From positions 1-26,530 of the forward strand of contig JAUCBJ010004587.1 in NCBI GenBank assembly GCA_032718475.1: a DNA stretch of 26,530 nt, given 5' to 3'. This DNA is from Nemertoderma westbladi. Its lineage: Eukaryota; Xenacoelomorpha; Nemertodermatida; Nemertodermatidae. Of this stretch, positions 8,880 through 19,961 are shown in pieces. A program made the position numbers and the translations under genes. Every line of letters begins with the position of its first letter. The stretch's first letter is position 1. The notes beneath the pieces are model-generated. The model did no database searches, was not told where the DNA came from, and was given only the letters and a program-made list of their open reading frames with translations.

Positions 8880-10145
8880 TAATATAAACTAAATTAAACG
8901 TCGGGCTGGCTCTCCTCCACTTTCTTACCCAATGGAAATGTTGTTGTTATAATCTAATATTGGGGCGGCTTTCTTTCGGTTTCGGAAAATTGATAAATTT
9001 TTAAATACAATTAATTCATATCGGAAAATACAATTCTGATAACTAAGATCTCCATATAGGGGTGATAGAAATCGACAATCGGAATTGATACAGTGACAAA
9101 TAATTTCGTTTTTGGAATTATTTTTGGAATAAATTTGGAATTAAACTATAAGTAAAGTTACGGATTACAGCCGAGGCCGAGCCGTTAGGTACACGGTTAC
9201 ATACAAACATTACCAACAGCGCTGCAGTAACGGGGATAACCCATAATCATTCTAAATTCTAACTTTATTATCTAAATGTATTCTATATGTATTAAGGAAA
9301 GCAAAGCAACAATAAGATTATTATACACTGTTTTAGAGTAGTTGCACCACAATTGTACAGTATACTGTGCAGTGCATGCTACTACTACAATATGACTTGA
9401 ATAAAGTTACTTTAATTGAATTAGAGCACTTAAAGAAACGACGTTTTATGCTATTACCTTGCACAATAATGCACATAGAGCTTTCAACATTGTCTTACTA
9501 TATCCTTGTCATATGATAGTGTGTCAGTAATAATATGCCCAAGATATTTAATTGCCTCTTTTACTGGAATAATCATGTTACTGTTTTAATTAGTAGGAAT
9601 TAACCACTTTGACTATTTTTAAATAACAAATTGAAACTGTTACCGTATATAGTACTAAATAACAATTGTTCAACAAAAATTGCAAATATACCTTTAGTAT
9701 GGTGAAATTATATTGACGGGGTTTAAATTGTTGAAAGTAATTAACAATCTTAACTATCTGATAGCTGGTGTTTAGTTGGGTAATTATTTACGTAGGTACA
9801 TGGCTTTGGATACTAATAGGTTGCTTAAAGGATAAACTACTAGTTATAACTCGCCACTGCAACCTGCTCATTTTCCGTAATTGATAATTTACATCAATTA
9901 TTATGCAAAATTGTTAAAAACTATAGGGAATTTTGTTTAAAATATGGATTATTTCCAATGTATATATTTTTATTTTCAAAAGAATAAAATGATTCAAAAT
10001 ATATCATATCAAGTATATAAGTTTATCATTTCGTATTCCAGAATCATAACATATGAATCTATATAAATTAATTATCATCGACAATATATAATATATCATT
10101 AAGTAATAGTTTAGTATAATGCCCCCTACAAATCACTGTATCACG
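8880..10145. other. AT-rich spacer, no gene seen
   Basis: Long AT-rich unique sequence. I found no open frame, repeat or RNA structure here that I can support. Confidence 0.5.
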
Positions 10146-10150
10146 CAAAG

Positions 10151-10209
10151 CGAAATTCTGAAGAAAAAGTTGCACAATAATATTGTGCAACTTTTTGTTG
10201 AGAATTTCG
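10151..10209. repeat. Strong two-part hairpin
   Basis: Outer stem CGAAATTCT (10151-10159) pairs with AGAATTTCG (10201-10209). Inner perfect 16-bp stem AAAAAGTTGCACAATA (10164-10179) pairs with TATTGTGCAACTTTTT (10181-10196) around one centre base. The stems are separated by a GAAG/GTTG internal loop. A second small palindrome, CATAAACAT-ATT-ATGTTTATG, follows at 10226-10246. It could be a very short foldback element or an extruding palindrome. Confidence 0.9.
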
Positions 10210-10246
10210 TATTATATATATTAAACATAAACATATTATGTTTATG

Positions 10247-10640
10247 CATTTTGTTATCTTATATCGGAATATTTGATTGAGCGTTCATATAATGTTTTTC
10301 AAGATACTTTTCCATTACAATGTGAAGTTATGTTTCTTGCTTGTCCTTTCTTCTCAAAGAAACAACCCATTAAACAAAGTTAAAATTCTGACAGATTTCA
10401 CTTAGACATGGTGGTTCACCTTTATTGTTTTGCACATCGTCACAAACACCATTCCAACACTTACAAGGTAATTAGTTTGTTTACGAATATTTATAAGAAT
10501 GCAGCTTGTAATATAAATTCCTGCGCGAATAAATATTTGTATGTAAATAATTTTCCCTATGTGATAGAAACTGAGTAACTAATAATGGCATTATCATTTA
10601 AACGTATAATGGATGGGAGAAAATTTTGCGCTCGTTAAGC
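10247..10640. other. AT-rich flank of the 63-bp array
   Basis: Unique AT-rich sequence. A 56-codon frame from 10408 is discussed among the rejected items. Confidence 0.5.
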
Positions 10641-13600
10641 CAAGGAATGCCTGTTCACCACCATGGGTGATCTTCCACAGTAAACCATTCCACTATGTTT
10701 CCTAAAGGAATACCTGTTCACCACCATCCATGGGTAATCTTCCACAGTAAACCATTCCACTCCATTTCCTAAAGGATGCCTGTTCACCACCATATGGGTG
10801 ATCTTCCATAGTAAACCCTTCCACTCTGTCCCCTAAAGGAATGCCTGTTCACCACCATGGGTGATCTTCCACAGTAAACCATTCCACTATGTTTCCTAAA
10901 GGAATACCTGTTCACCACCATCCATAGGTAATCTTCCACAGTAAACCATTCCACTCCATTTCCTAAAGGATGCCTGTTCACCACCATATGGGTGATCTTC
11001 CATAGTAAACCCTTCCACTCTGTCCCCTAAAGGAATGCCTGTTCACCACCATGGGGGATCTTCCACAGTAAACCCTTCCACTCTGTTTCCTAAAGGAATG
11101 CCTGTTCACCACCAAGGGGGATCTTCCACAGTAAACCCTTCCACTCTGTTTCCTAAAGGAATGCCTGTTCACCACCATGGGGGATCTTCCACAGTAAACC
11201 CTTCCACTCTGTTTCCTAAAGGAATGCCTGTTCACCACCATGGGGGATCTTCCACAGTAAACCGTTCCACTCTGTTTCCTAAAGGAATGCTTTTTCACCA
11301 CCATGGGTGATCTTCCACAGTAAACCCTTCCACTCTATTTCCTAAAGGAATGCCTTTTCACCACCATGGGTGATCTTCCACAGTAAACTCTTCCACTCTG
11401 TTTCCTAAAGGAATGCCTGTTCACCACCATGGGTAATCTTCCATAGTAAACCCTTCCACTCTGTCCCCTAAAGAAATGCCTGTTCACCACCATGGGTGAT
11501 CTTCCACAGTAAACCCTTCCACTCTGTTTCCTAAAGGAATGCCTGTTCACCACCATGGGGGATCTTCCACAGTAAACCCTTCCACTCTGTTTCCTAAATG
11601 AATGCCTGTTTACTACCATGGGGGATCTTCCACAGTAAACCCTTCCACTCTGTTTCCTAAAGGAATGCCTGTTTACTACCATGGGTGATCTTTCACAGTA
11701 AACCATTCCACTATGTTTCCTAAAGGAATACCTGTTCACCACCATCCATGGGTAATCTTCCACAGTAAACCATTCCACTCCATTTCCTAAAGGATGCCTG
11801 TTCACCACCATATGGGTGATCTTCCATAGTAAACCCTTCCACTCTGTCCCCTAAAGGAATGCCTGTTCACCACCATGGGTGATCTTCCACAGTAAACCCT
11901 TCCACTCTGTTTCCTAAAGGAATGCCTGTTCACCACCATGGGGGATCTTCCACAGTAAACCCTTCCACTCTGTTTCCTAAAGGAATGCCTGTTCACCACC
12001 AAGGGGGATCTTCCACAGTAAACCCTTCCACTCTGTTTCCTAAAGGAATGCCTGTTCACCACCATGGGGGATCTTCCACAGTAAACCCTTCCACTCTGTT
12101 TCCTAAAGGAATGCCTGTTCACCACCATGGGGGATCTTCCACAGTAAACCGTTCCACTCTGTTTCCTAAAGGAATGCCTGTTCACCACCATGGGTGATCT
12201 TCCACAGTAAACCATTCCACTATGTTTCCTAAAGGAATACCTGTTCACCACCATCCATGGGTAATCTTCCACAGTAAACCATTCCACTCCATTTCCTAAA
12301 GGATGCCTGTTCACCACCATATGGGTGATCTTCCATAGTAAACCCTTCCACTCTGTCCCCTAAAGGAATGCCTGTTCACCACCACGGGTGATCTTCCACA
12401 GTAAACCATTCCACTATGTTTCCTAAAGGAATACCTGTTCACCACAATCCATGGGTAATCTTCCACAGTAAACCATTCCACTCCATTTCCTAAAGGATGC
12501 CTGTTCACCACAATATGGGTGATCTTCCATAGTAAACCCTTCCACTCTGTCCCCTAAAGGAATGCCTGTTCACCACCATGGGTGATCTTCCACAGTAAAC
12601 CCTTCCACTCTGTTTCCTAAAGGAAAGCCTGTTCACCACCATGGGTGATCTTCCACAGTAAACCATTCCACTATGTTTCCTAAAGGAATACTTGTTCACC
12701 ACCATCCATGGGTAATCTTCCACAGTAAACCATTCCACTCCATTTCCTAAAGGATGCCTGTTCACCACCATATGGGTGATCTTCCATGGTAAACCCTTCC
12801 ACTCTGTCCCCTAAAGAAATGCCTGTTCACCACCATGGGTGATCTTCCACAGTAAACCCTTCCACTCTGTTTCCTAAAGGAATGCCTGTTCACCACCATG
12901 GGGGATCTTCCACAGTAAACCCTTCCACTCTGTTTCCTAAATGAATGCCTGTTTACTACCATGGGGGATCTTCCACAGTAAACCCTTCCACTCTGTTTCC
13001 TAAAGGAATGCCTGTTTACTACCATGGGTGATCTTTCACAGTAAACCCTTCCACTCTGTTTCCTAAAGGAATGCCTGTTCACCACCAAGGGGGATCTTCC
13101 ACAGTAAACCCTTCCACTCTGTTTCCTAAAGGAATGCCTGTTCACCACAGTAAACCGTTCCACTCTGTTTCCTAAATGAATGCTTTTTCACCACCATGGC
13201 TGATCTTCCACAGTAAACCCTTCCACTCTGTTTCCTAAAGGAATGCCTTTTCACCACCATGGGTGATCTTTCACAGTAAACTCTTCCACTCTGTTTCCTA
13301 AAGGAATGCCTGTTCACCACCATGGGTAATCTTCCACAGTAAACCCTTCCACTCTGTTTCCTAATGTAATGCCTGTTCACCACCATGGGTGATCTTCCAC
13401 AGTAAACCCTTCCACTCTGTTTCCTAAAGGAATGCTTTTTCACCACCATGGGTGATCTTCCACAGTAAACCCTTCCACTCTGTTTCCTAAAGGAATGCCT
13501 TTTCACCATCAGGGATGATCTTTCACAGTAAACCCATCCACTCTGTTTCCTAAAGGAATGCTTTTTCACCACCATGGGTGATCTTCCACAGTAAACCCTT

Positions 13601-14484
13601 CCACTCTGTTTCCTAAAGGAATGCCTGTTCACCACCATGGGTGATCTTCTACAGTAAACTCTTCCACTCTGTTTCCTAAAGGAATGCCTGTTCACCACCA
13701 TGGGTAATCTTCCACAGTAAACCCTTCCACTCTGTTTCCTAATGTAATGCCTGTTCACCACCATGGGTGATCTTCCACAGTAAACCCTTCCACTCTCTTT
13801 CCTAAAGGAGTGCCTGTTCACCACCATGGGTGATCCTCCACAGTAAACCCTTCCACTCTGTTTCCTAAAGGAATGCCTGTTCACCACCATGGGGGATCTT
13901 CCACACTAACCCTTCCACTTTGTTCCCCAAAGGAATGCCTGTTCACCACCACGGGTGATCTTCCACAGTAAACCCTGCCACTCTGTTTCCTAAAGGAATG
14001 CCTGTTCACCACCATGGGTGATCTTCCACAGTAAACCCTTCCACTCTGTTTCCTAAAGGAATACCTGTTCACCATCATGGGGGATCTTCCACACTATTCC
14101 CTTCCACTCTGTTCCCCAAAGGAATGCCTGTTCACCACCACGGGTGATCTTCCACAGTAAACCCTGCCACTCTGTTTCCTAAAGGAATGCCTGTTCACCA
14201 CCATGGGTGATCTTCCACAGTAACCCTTCCACTCTGTTCCCCAAAGGAATGCCTTTTCACCACCATGGGTGATCTTCAACAGTAAACCCTTCCACTCTGT
14301 TTCCTAAAGGAATGCCTGTTCACAGCCATGGGTGATCTTCCACAGTAAACCCTTCCACTCTGTTCCCTAAAGGAATGCCTGTTCACCACCATGGATGATC
14401 TTTCACATTAACCCTTCCACTCTGTTTCACCATAATGAGTGATCTTGATCTTACACTATAAACCCTTCCACCACTCTGTACTTA
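10641..14484. repeat. 63-bp minisatellite with 194-bp higher-order units
   Basis: The basic unit runs catgggtgatcttccacagt ... aggaatgcctgttcaccac and is 63 bp, giving about 60 copies over 3.84 kb. A three-monomer higher-order unit of 194 bp (a monomer with CCACTATG, one with CCATCCATGGGTAATC and one with CATATGGG plus GTCCCC) starts at 10662, 10856, 11690, 12189, 12383 and 12640. The 3' quarter (13.2-14.4 kb) lacks it and is built of simple 63-mers. Because 63 is a multiple of three, long frames appear on both strands, but the 194-bp unit is not, so frames are broken at each one. This is non-coding satellite DNA. Confidence 0.97.
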
Positions 14485-14765
14485 CAGTAATAGGCCTATG
14501 TTGTTGAGCTTGTATAACTTAATAATATATAGAATATTCTTATCCAGTCAGGATAAAATTGATTGAAAATGACATTAGTGAATTTTAAATTGTCAATGGA
14601 AGGTTAAATATTCCATTTTTTGTATCAATTGGATTATTTCATGTGATTGATTTAGAAATCAATTTGAAAATTGAAATTGAAATTCAGAATTACTGATACC
14701 CTCCGCTTTCTGAAGTAAAAATTCTAAAGTTATGATTTTAAACCTCACTTTTACCATAGTTATTC
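14485..14765. other. AT-rich spacer between two arrays
   Basis: About 280 bp of unique AT-rich sequence separates the 63-bp array from the C-rich array. No feature seen. Confidence 0.6.
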
Positions 14766-14779
14766 CCCAACCCCCCTGG

Positions 14780-17198
14780 GGTATTCCACAGTCTACAACT
14801 CAAGCCCCCCAACCCCATATATTCCAGTCTACAACTCAAGCCCCCCATCCCCTTGTATTCCAGTCTACAACTCAAGCCCCCCAACCCCATGTATTCCAGT
14901 CTAGAACTCATGCCCCCCAACCCCTTGTATTCCAGTCTACAACTCAAGCCCCCCAACCCCATGTATTCCACAGTCTACAACTCAAGCCCCCCAACACCAT
15001 GTATTCCACAGTCTACAACTCAATCCCCCCAACCCCATGTATTCCAGTCTAGAACTCAAGCCCCCAACCCCATGTATTCCACAGTCTACAACTCATGCCC
15101 CCCATCCCCATGTATTCCAGTCTACAACTCAAGCCCCCCAACCCCATGTATTCCAGTCTACAACTCAAGCCCCCCAAACCCATGTATTCCACAGTCTACA
15201 ACTCAATCCCCCCAACCCCATGTATTCCACAGTCTACAACTCAAGCCCCCAACCTCATGTATTCCAGTCTACAACTCATGCCCCCGAACCCCATGTATTC
15301 CACAGTCTACAACTCAAGCCCCCCAACCCTATGTATTCCAGTCTACAACTCAAGCCCCCCAACCCCATGTATTCCAGTCTACAACTCATGCCCCCCATCC
15401 CCTTGTATTCCAGTCTACAACTCAAGCCCACCAACCCCATGTATTCCACAGTCTACAACTCAAGCCCCCCAACCCCATATATTCCAGTCTACAACTCAAG
15501 CCCCCCAACCCCATGTATTCCAGTCTACAACTCATGCCCCCCATCCCCTTGTATTCCAGTCTACAACTCAAGCCCCCCAACCCCATGTATTCCACAGTCT
15601 ACAACTCAAGCCCCCCCAACCCCATGTATTCCAGTCGACAACTCAAGCCCCCCAACCCCATGTATTCCACAGTCGACAACTCAAGCCCCCCAAACCCATG
15701 TATTCCACAGTCGACAACTCAAGCCCCCCAACACCATGTATTCCACAGTCTACAACTCAAGCCCCCAACCTCATGTATTCCAGTCTACAACTCAAGCCCC
15801 CAACCCCATGTATTCCACAGTCTACAACTCATGCCCCCCATCCCCATGTATTCCAGTCTACAACTCAAGCCCCCCAACCCCATGTATTCCAGTCTACAAC
15901 TCAAGCCCCCCATCCCCATGTATTCCAGTCTACAACTCAAGCCCCCCAACCCCATGTATTCCACAGTCTACAACTCATGCCCCCCATCCCCATGTATTCC
16001 AGTCTACAACTCAAGCCCCCCAACCCCATGTATTCCAGTCTACAACTCAAGCCCCCCAAACCCATGTATTCCACAGTCTACAACTCAATCCCCCCAACCC
16101 CATGTATTCCACAGTCTACAACTCAAGCCCCCAACCTCATGTATTCCAGTCTACAACTCATGCCCCCGAACCCCATGTATTCCACAGTCTACAACTCAAG
16201 CCCCCCAACCCTATGTATTCCAGTCTACAACTCAAGCCCCCCAACCCCATGTATTCCACAGTCTACAACTCAAGCCCCCCCAACCCCATGTATTCCAGTC
16301 GACAACTCAAGCCCCCCAACCCCATGTATTCCACAGTCGACAACTCAAGCCCCCCAACCCCATGTATTCCACAGTTTACAACTCAAGCCCCCCCAACCCC
16401 ATGTATTCCAGTCGACAACTCAAGCCCCCCAACCCCATGTATTCCACAGTCGACAACTCAAGCCCCCCAAACCCATGTATTCCACAGTCTACAACTCAAG
16501 CCCCCCAACCCTATGTATTCCAGTCTACAACTCAAGCCCCCCAACCCCATGTATTCCACAGTCTACAACTCAAGCCCCCCCAACCCCATGTATTCCAGTC
16601 GACAACTCAAGCCCCCCAACCCCATGTATTCCACAGTCGACAACTCAAGCCCCCCCAACCCCATGTATTCCAGTCGACAACTCAAGCCCCCCAACCCCAT
16701 GTATTCCACAGTCTACAACTCAAGCCCCCCCAACCCCATGTATTCCAGTCGACAACTCAAGCCCCCCAACCCCATGTATTCCACAGTCGACAACTCAAGC
16801 CCCCCCAACCCCATGTATTCCAGTCGACAACTCAGCCCCCCAAACCCATGTATTCCACAGTCGACAACTCAAGCCCCCCAAACCCATGTATTCCACAGTC
16901 GACAACTCAAGCCCCCCAAACCCATGTATTCCACAGTCGACAACTCAAGCCCCCCAACCCCATGTATTCCACAGTCGACAACTCAAGCCCCCCAACCCCA
17001 TGTATTCCACAGTCGACAACTCAAGCCCCCCAACCCCATGTATTCCACAGTCTACAACTCAAGCCCCCCAACCCCATGTATTCCACAGTCTACAACTCAA
17101 GCCCCCCAACCTCATGTATTCCAGTCTACAACTCAAGCCCCCCAACCCCATGTATTCCACAGTCTACATCTCAAGCCCCCCAACCTCATGTATTCATT
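14780..17198. repeat. C-rich 36/38-bp minisatellite
   Basis: The unit is gtctacaactcaagcccccc followed by AACCCCATGTATTCCA, 36 bp, or 38 bp when an extra CA precedes GTC. There are about 65 copies. Single-C gains and losses in the C run give further length variants. A variant with GTCGAC replacing GTCTAC is confined to about 15634-17035. The unit has no stop codon in any plus-strand frame, so all three frames stay open for over 2 kb (703-788 codons). This shows the frames are artefacts, not protein. The block 15080-15375 recurs at 15962-16257 (offset 882 bp). The minus strand is G-rich, with a G5-G7 run in every unit. Confidence 0.97.
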
Positions 17199-17224
17199 TC
17201 CAATGAACGTTTACCTTAATATTT

Positions 17225-17431
17225 TGCTAAACTAAAAATTTCGTTTCCATTTTATAAAACACCTACTGTATATAGAGATTAAAATGAATTGTCCCGAATG
17301 TGATAAAATATACATTCAAATATTAATAATGTAAGTTTGCTTACAGTCTTAACAGGCTTAAGTTAGTCAAATATTTTACAGGTAATGTTGTAGTTATACA
17401 AAATACCGTATCACACTTATTATTACAGATA
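17225..17431. other. AT-rich spacer
   Basis: No feature recognised. The stretch ends at a G tract. Confidence 0.5.
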
Positions 17432-17453
17432 GGGGGGGGGGGGGGGGGGGGGG
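17432..17453 (+). repeat. G22 homopolymer
   Basis: Uninterrupted run of 22 G. Confidence 0.9.
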
Positions 17454-17610
17454 AATTGGACGCAATAAAAATTCATCCCAATATTTGCAGACGGTTTTAC
17501 AATAAACGATGTTCTCCTCCAATGGAAAGAGAAAGATCCCCTACAAATCGAAGATGAGTATCAGCTGCCACAGTTTCTCTTAACTAATTCTACAACGGAC
17601 TCCTGTACTC

Positions 17611-17847
17611 GGGAGTACACAACAGGTACGTTTGTTACGAGATACTAGGGAGTGCCACACAACGGGTACGTTTGTTACGAGATACTAGGGAGTGCCACAC
17701 AACGGGTACGTTTGTTACGAGATACTAGGGAGTGCCACACAACGGGTACGTTTGTTACGAGATACTAGGGAGTGCCACACAACGGGTACGTTTGTTACGA
17801 GATACTAGGGAGTGCCACACAAAACAGGTACGTTTGTTACGAGATAC
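17611..17847. repeat. 40-bp tandem array (about 6 copies)
   Basis: The unit is gtgccacacaacgggtacgt followed by TTGTTACGAGATACTAGGGA, 40 bp. The inner copies are identical. The first copy has a shortened GGGAGTACACAACAGG start, and the last has AAAACAGG and decays after GAGATACC. Both edge copies read CAGGTACG where inner copies read CGGGTACG. Confidence 0.97.
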
Positions 17848-18240
17848 CTTCTTAACCGATAATTCCATGTATTTTATGTATTTTTTGTATTTTATTGACT
17901 TTTAATTTAATGCAGACTAACCACCCCTTTGCCCTAGGTATCCGACTGTTAGTCTACCTGACTTGACAAACTAGGCCGCCATCCAATGACAGAACACATT
18001 GACGGTCGATCACCTGCGATGACTTGACTGGCCAACAGCTAATAATTACTTACTAAATTATGAAACCGTCTGTTACGTTAATTATTAATGATGTAATGAC
18101 GCGTAGTTACTTTAAGATACTCACAGAAAATGTATTTTTTTTCTAAAAAAAGTTTTTTAGATGTAAGTTCTGTTGTTTTGTTTGTATTGTTTCGGTATAT
18201 ATTTTTAGTTTAAGTAAGACATTAGGTCGAAAATTTACTC
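17848..18240. other. Unique AT-rich sequence
   Basis: No gene or repeat structure recognised. Confidence 0.5.
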
Positions 18241-18245
18241 CATTG

Positions 18246-18482
18246 TTATGGAGATGATTTCGCATCATTGATTACCATACTCTCTTGTCCCCTACTAATA
18301 CCCCTGTATTTAGCAGACTTATCAGTTAAATGAGTCCTGGTCCACCAATCTTTTCTTACAGTACTAACAGGCTGCCACAGCTCAAGGTTGTGCACATGTT
18401 TATCCTGTCGGCGGAAACAGTGCCCAGCAAGCTTCCAGCGACGTCCCTGTACGGATATGCTTGGTCTAGGCAATGAATAGGT
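18246..18482 (-). pseudogene. LINE C-terminal fragment (copy 4)
   Basis: The minus strand reads LPRPSISVQGRRWKLAGHCF, then R..D..VHNLELWQP, over about 18482-18377. This is the conserved C-terminal stretch following the reverse transcriptase in RTE-type LINEs; the main copy here has RERRLRFSGHCWR...PDLLFWQP. After LWQP the frame stays open to 18246, but the sequence no longer resembles the family: the expected RSRGRP block is missing. The homology therefore ends at a deletion or junction. Its upstream side abuts element copy B at 18485 within a few bases. It shares GHCFR and VHNL.LWQP with the fragment at 19962-20515, so the two belong to one subfamily. Confidence 0.75.
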
Positions 18483-18484
18483 AC

Positions 18485-18769
18485 GTGGGGCCTTCGCGCA
18501 GCACGTAAGTCCAGATGAGCATTTGCGCAGAGGTATAATTGGTGGACCTAGTCATCCCCCCCCTAGCGGCAGACAGATGAACTACAGAAGTTTGTCTCTC
18601 TGTACAATTTCTAAACTTTTGATAGATTACATGTCTACCAAGTTTGGTTCCATTTCATCCATGTTGACCGACTTATTAGCGTTCAAAGATTTACGATAAC
18701 GACGACAACGACAGACAGACGGGTCCACTAATCACACCCCTTCGCTAAGGCTCACGTGGCTCGCCCCAC
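18485..18769 (-). mobile_element. GTGGGG-end element, copy B (285 bp)
   Basis: A complete-looking copy in minus orientation. Its left edge GTGGGGCCTTCGCGCAGCACG and right edge CGTGGCTCGCCCCAC are inverted but not identical. Inside them, GAGCATTTGCGCAGAGGTAT...TTGGTGGACC mirrors GGTCCACTAATCACACCCCTTCGCTAAGGCTC. Read from its right edge on the minus strand it has the CGTT-rich run, AACGCTAATAAG, GATGAAA, AACTTGGTAGACATGT and AAAAGTTTAGAAATTGT, all shared with copy A. No open frame is present, so it is non-autonomous. The flanks give no clear target duplication. Confidence 0.8.
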
Positions 18770-19375
18770 AGGCTGGACGGACAGGCTCCAATGCTGCCCT
18801 GAATCTACGGCGGTCACGGGATGGCCGTCGGTGACGCAGACCGACCGACTCAAATAATGGATCACGCTGACCTGGAGCGAGTGAAACCTTTCACTCAGGA
18901 AGAACGTAAAGTGCGAAGAGACTGGAATCAATCTGGCTTAACGAAAACTACTTAAATATTATCTGCTGCATAGAATATATAATAAGTAGTTTTTTTGGGG
19001 ATCCTTGCTGGGAATAAACTAGGCAACAATATTTATTATTAGTGGGTTATTTACTGCCTAATATGGAGTAGAATTCAACATTGCCTGCAGTGGGGGTTAA
19101 TTGTCTACAGTTCATATTCAGGTAGGTTAATTTAGTTGGGGGTTAACTTCACTGCAAAACGGGGTTAAGTATTGTGGTAAAATAATGGTACTGAAGTTTT
19201 AATGTATACCACTTCTAATGGCGTGGAGTAGTTGCGAAATTTGCTCAACAATTATACAACCACTATGTCTTATAAAGTGTAAACGAACGAGTTAGGCATC
19301 TCTATATCGTTAAGTTGCGGAAGTTACCCGCTGGTAATCTTTGTTGCATAGAAAAAGCGTACCTGTAAGAGCATG
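18770..19375. other. Unique sequence, no feature supported
   Basis: 18780-18960 is more GC-rich than its surroundings, with short open stretches that I cannot assign. From 18960 onward it is AT-rich with several GGGGTTAA phrases. Confidence 0.4.
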
Positions 19376-19382
19376 ATATATC

Positions 19383-19492
19383 ACAGCTCATCCAGATTCT
19401 GGATAGCTCGTGGATGGCAGACCAGGCTTTCTCTTTGTGAATTCGGAGATCTTCCTCAGACTTCCGAACTCACGATCAAGATAGCAGTTGAA
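19383..19492 (-). pseudogene. LINE reverse transcriptase fragment (copy 3)
   Basis: On the minus strand, a piece reads CYL(G)S then a stop (TGA where W is expected), followed by VRKSEEDLRIHKEKAWSAIH and ELSRIW. This is the segment after the reverse transcriptase palm in the same LINE subfamily as the fragment at 19962-20515 (GSWIRKSGEDLRIRQEKAWL.LNGLSRIWK). One base is missing between Leu and Ser, and homology stops soon after SRIW. It is a short dead relic. It could be the upstream part of copy 4, separated from it by later insertions including copy B. Confidence 0.7.
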
Positions 19493-19764
19493 TGTTATCA
19501 CGATCAATTTTCTCCTGGTCTCTGACCATGTTTACAGTCAGAATGAATCTAAGCTGGATAACCAGTTACTTCGCCCCCTTCAATGTCTCTAACAGTCAAG
19601 TCTAGATCAGTTAGATGTTTTGTTTGGGACCCACGAATACCGCTAGCTGATGGTGGATATATTCCCCACCCCCAGCCACCCATCAGCGTGTCTCTTTAAC
19701 GGACATCCCAAGTGACCCCGAAGGGGTCTACATCAGTATACGATACGAAGGTTGGTCGGGGAAT

Positions 19765-19862
19765 AAACATTGACTCATCGGATCGCATTAACATTTGAAA
19801 TTCTCAAACTCGTACTTAAGGACACTGGACTTACTGCTATAATCGGCCTGTGCTGCATTGAA
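19765..19862 (+). pseudogene. Possible LINE C-terminal tail, plus strand
   Basis: The plus strand reads LTHRIALTFEILKLVLKDTG then LTAIIGLCC. The pattern AxTF...LKDTGL matches the end of the LINE protein; the fragment at 19962-20168 has QPMTFLRRILKDTGLEDADS. If correct, this is a tail of another copy in the opposite orientation, with no upstream part nearby. The match is short, so chance similarity remains possible. Confidence 0.4.
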
Positions 19863-19961
19863 ACTGCACATGGAGAATTTATGCCGGCTTAAAAACCTTT
19901 TGTCACCACCATGCAATCCATAATTGACAAGCCCAATGCAGCGTACATTAAAAATGCTATG

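Noticed and set aside
10408-10578. 56-codon frame starting MVVHLYCFAHRHKHHSNTYK, after CTTAG and with AAG|GTAATT inside
   Set aside because: The acceptor-like and donor-like sites could make a 60-bp exon, but the remainder is an N/Y/I-rich chance frame and there is no second exon or recognisable family.
10784-14279. Minus-strand frames with a 21-residue repeat (MVVNRHSFRKQSGRVYCGRS), up to 254 codons, plus a plus-strand HHHGGSSTVNPSTLFPKG repeat
   Set aside because: They follow from a 63-bp unit that is a multiple of three. They are interrupted wherever the 194-bp higher-order unit occurs, and both strands are open, so no one frame is favoured.
14732-17235. Three overlapping plus-strand frames of 703-788 codons, Pro/Ser/Thr/Gln-rich
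   Set aside because: All three frames are open at once because the tandem unit has no stop in any of them. 36/38-bp unit lengths shuffle the frame with no penalty. There is no start context or splice logic.
1-17847. Tandem arrays as CRISPR
   Set aside because: Units are contiguous with no unique spacers, and the setting is eukaryotic with no cas genes.
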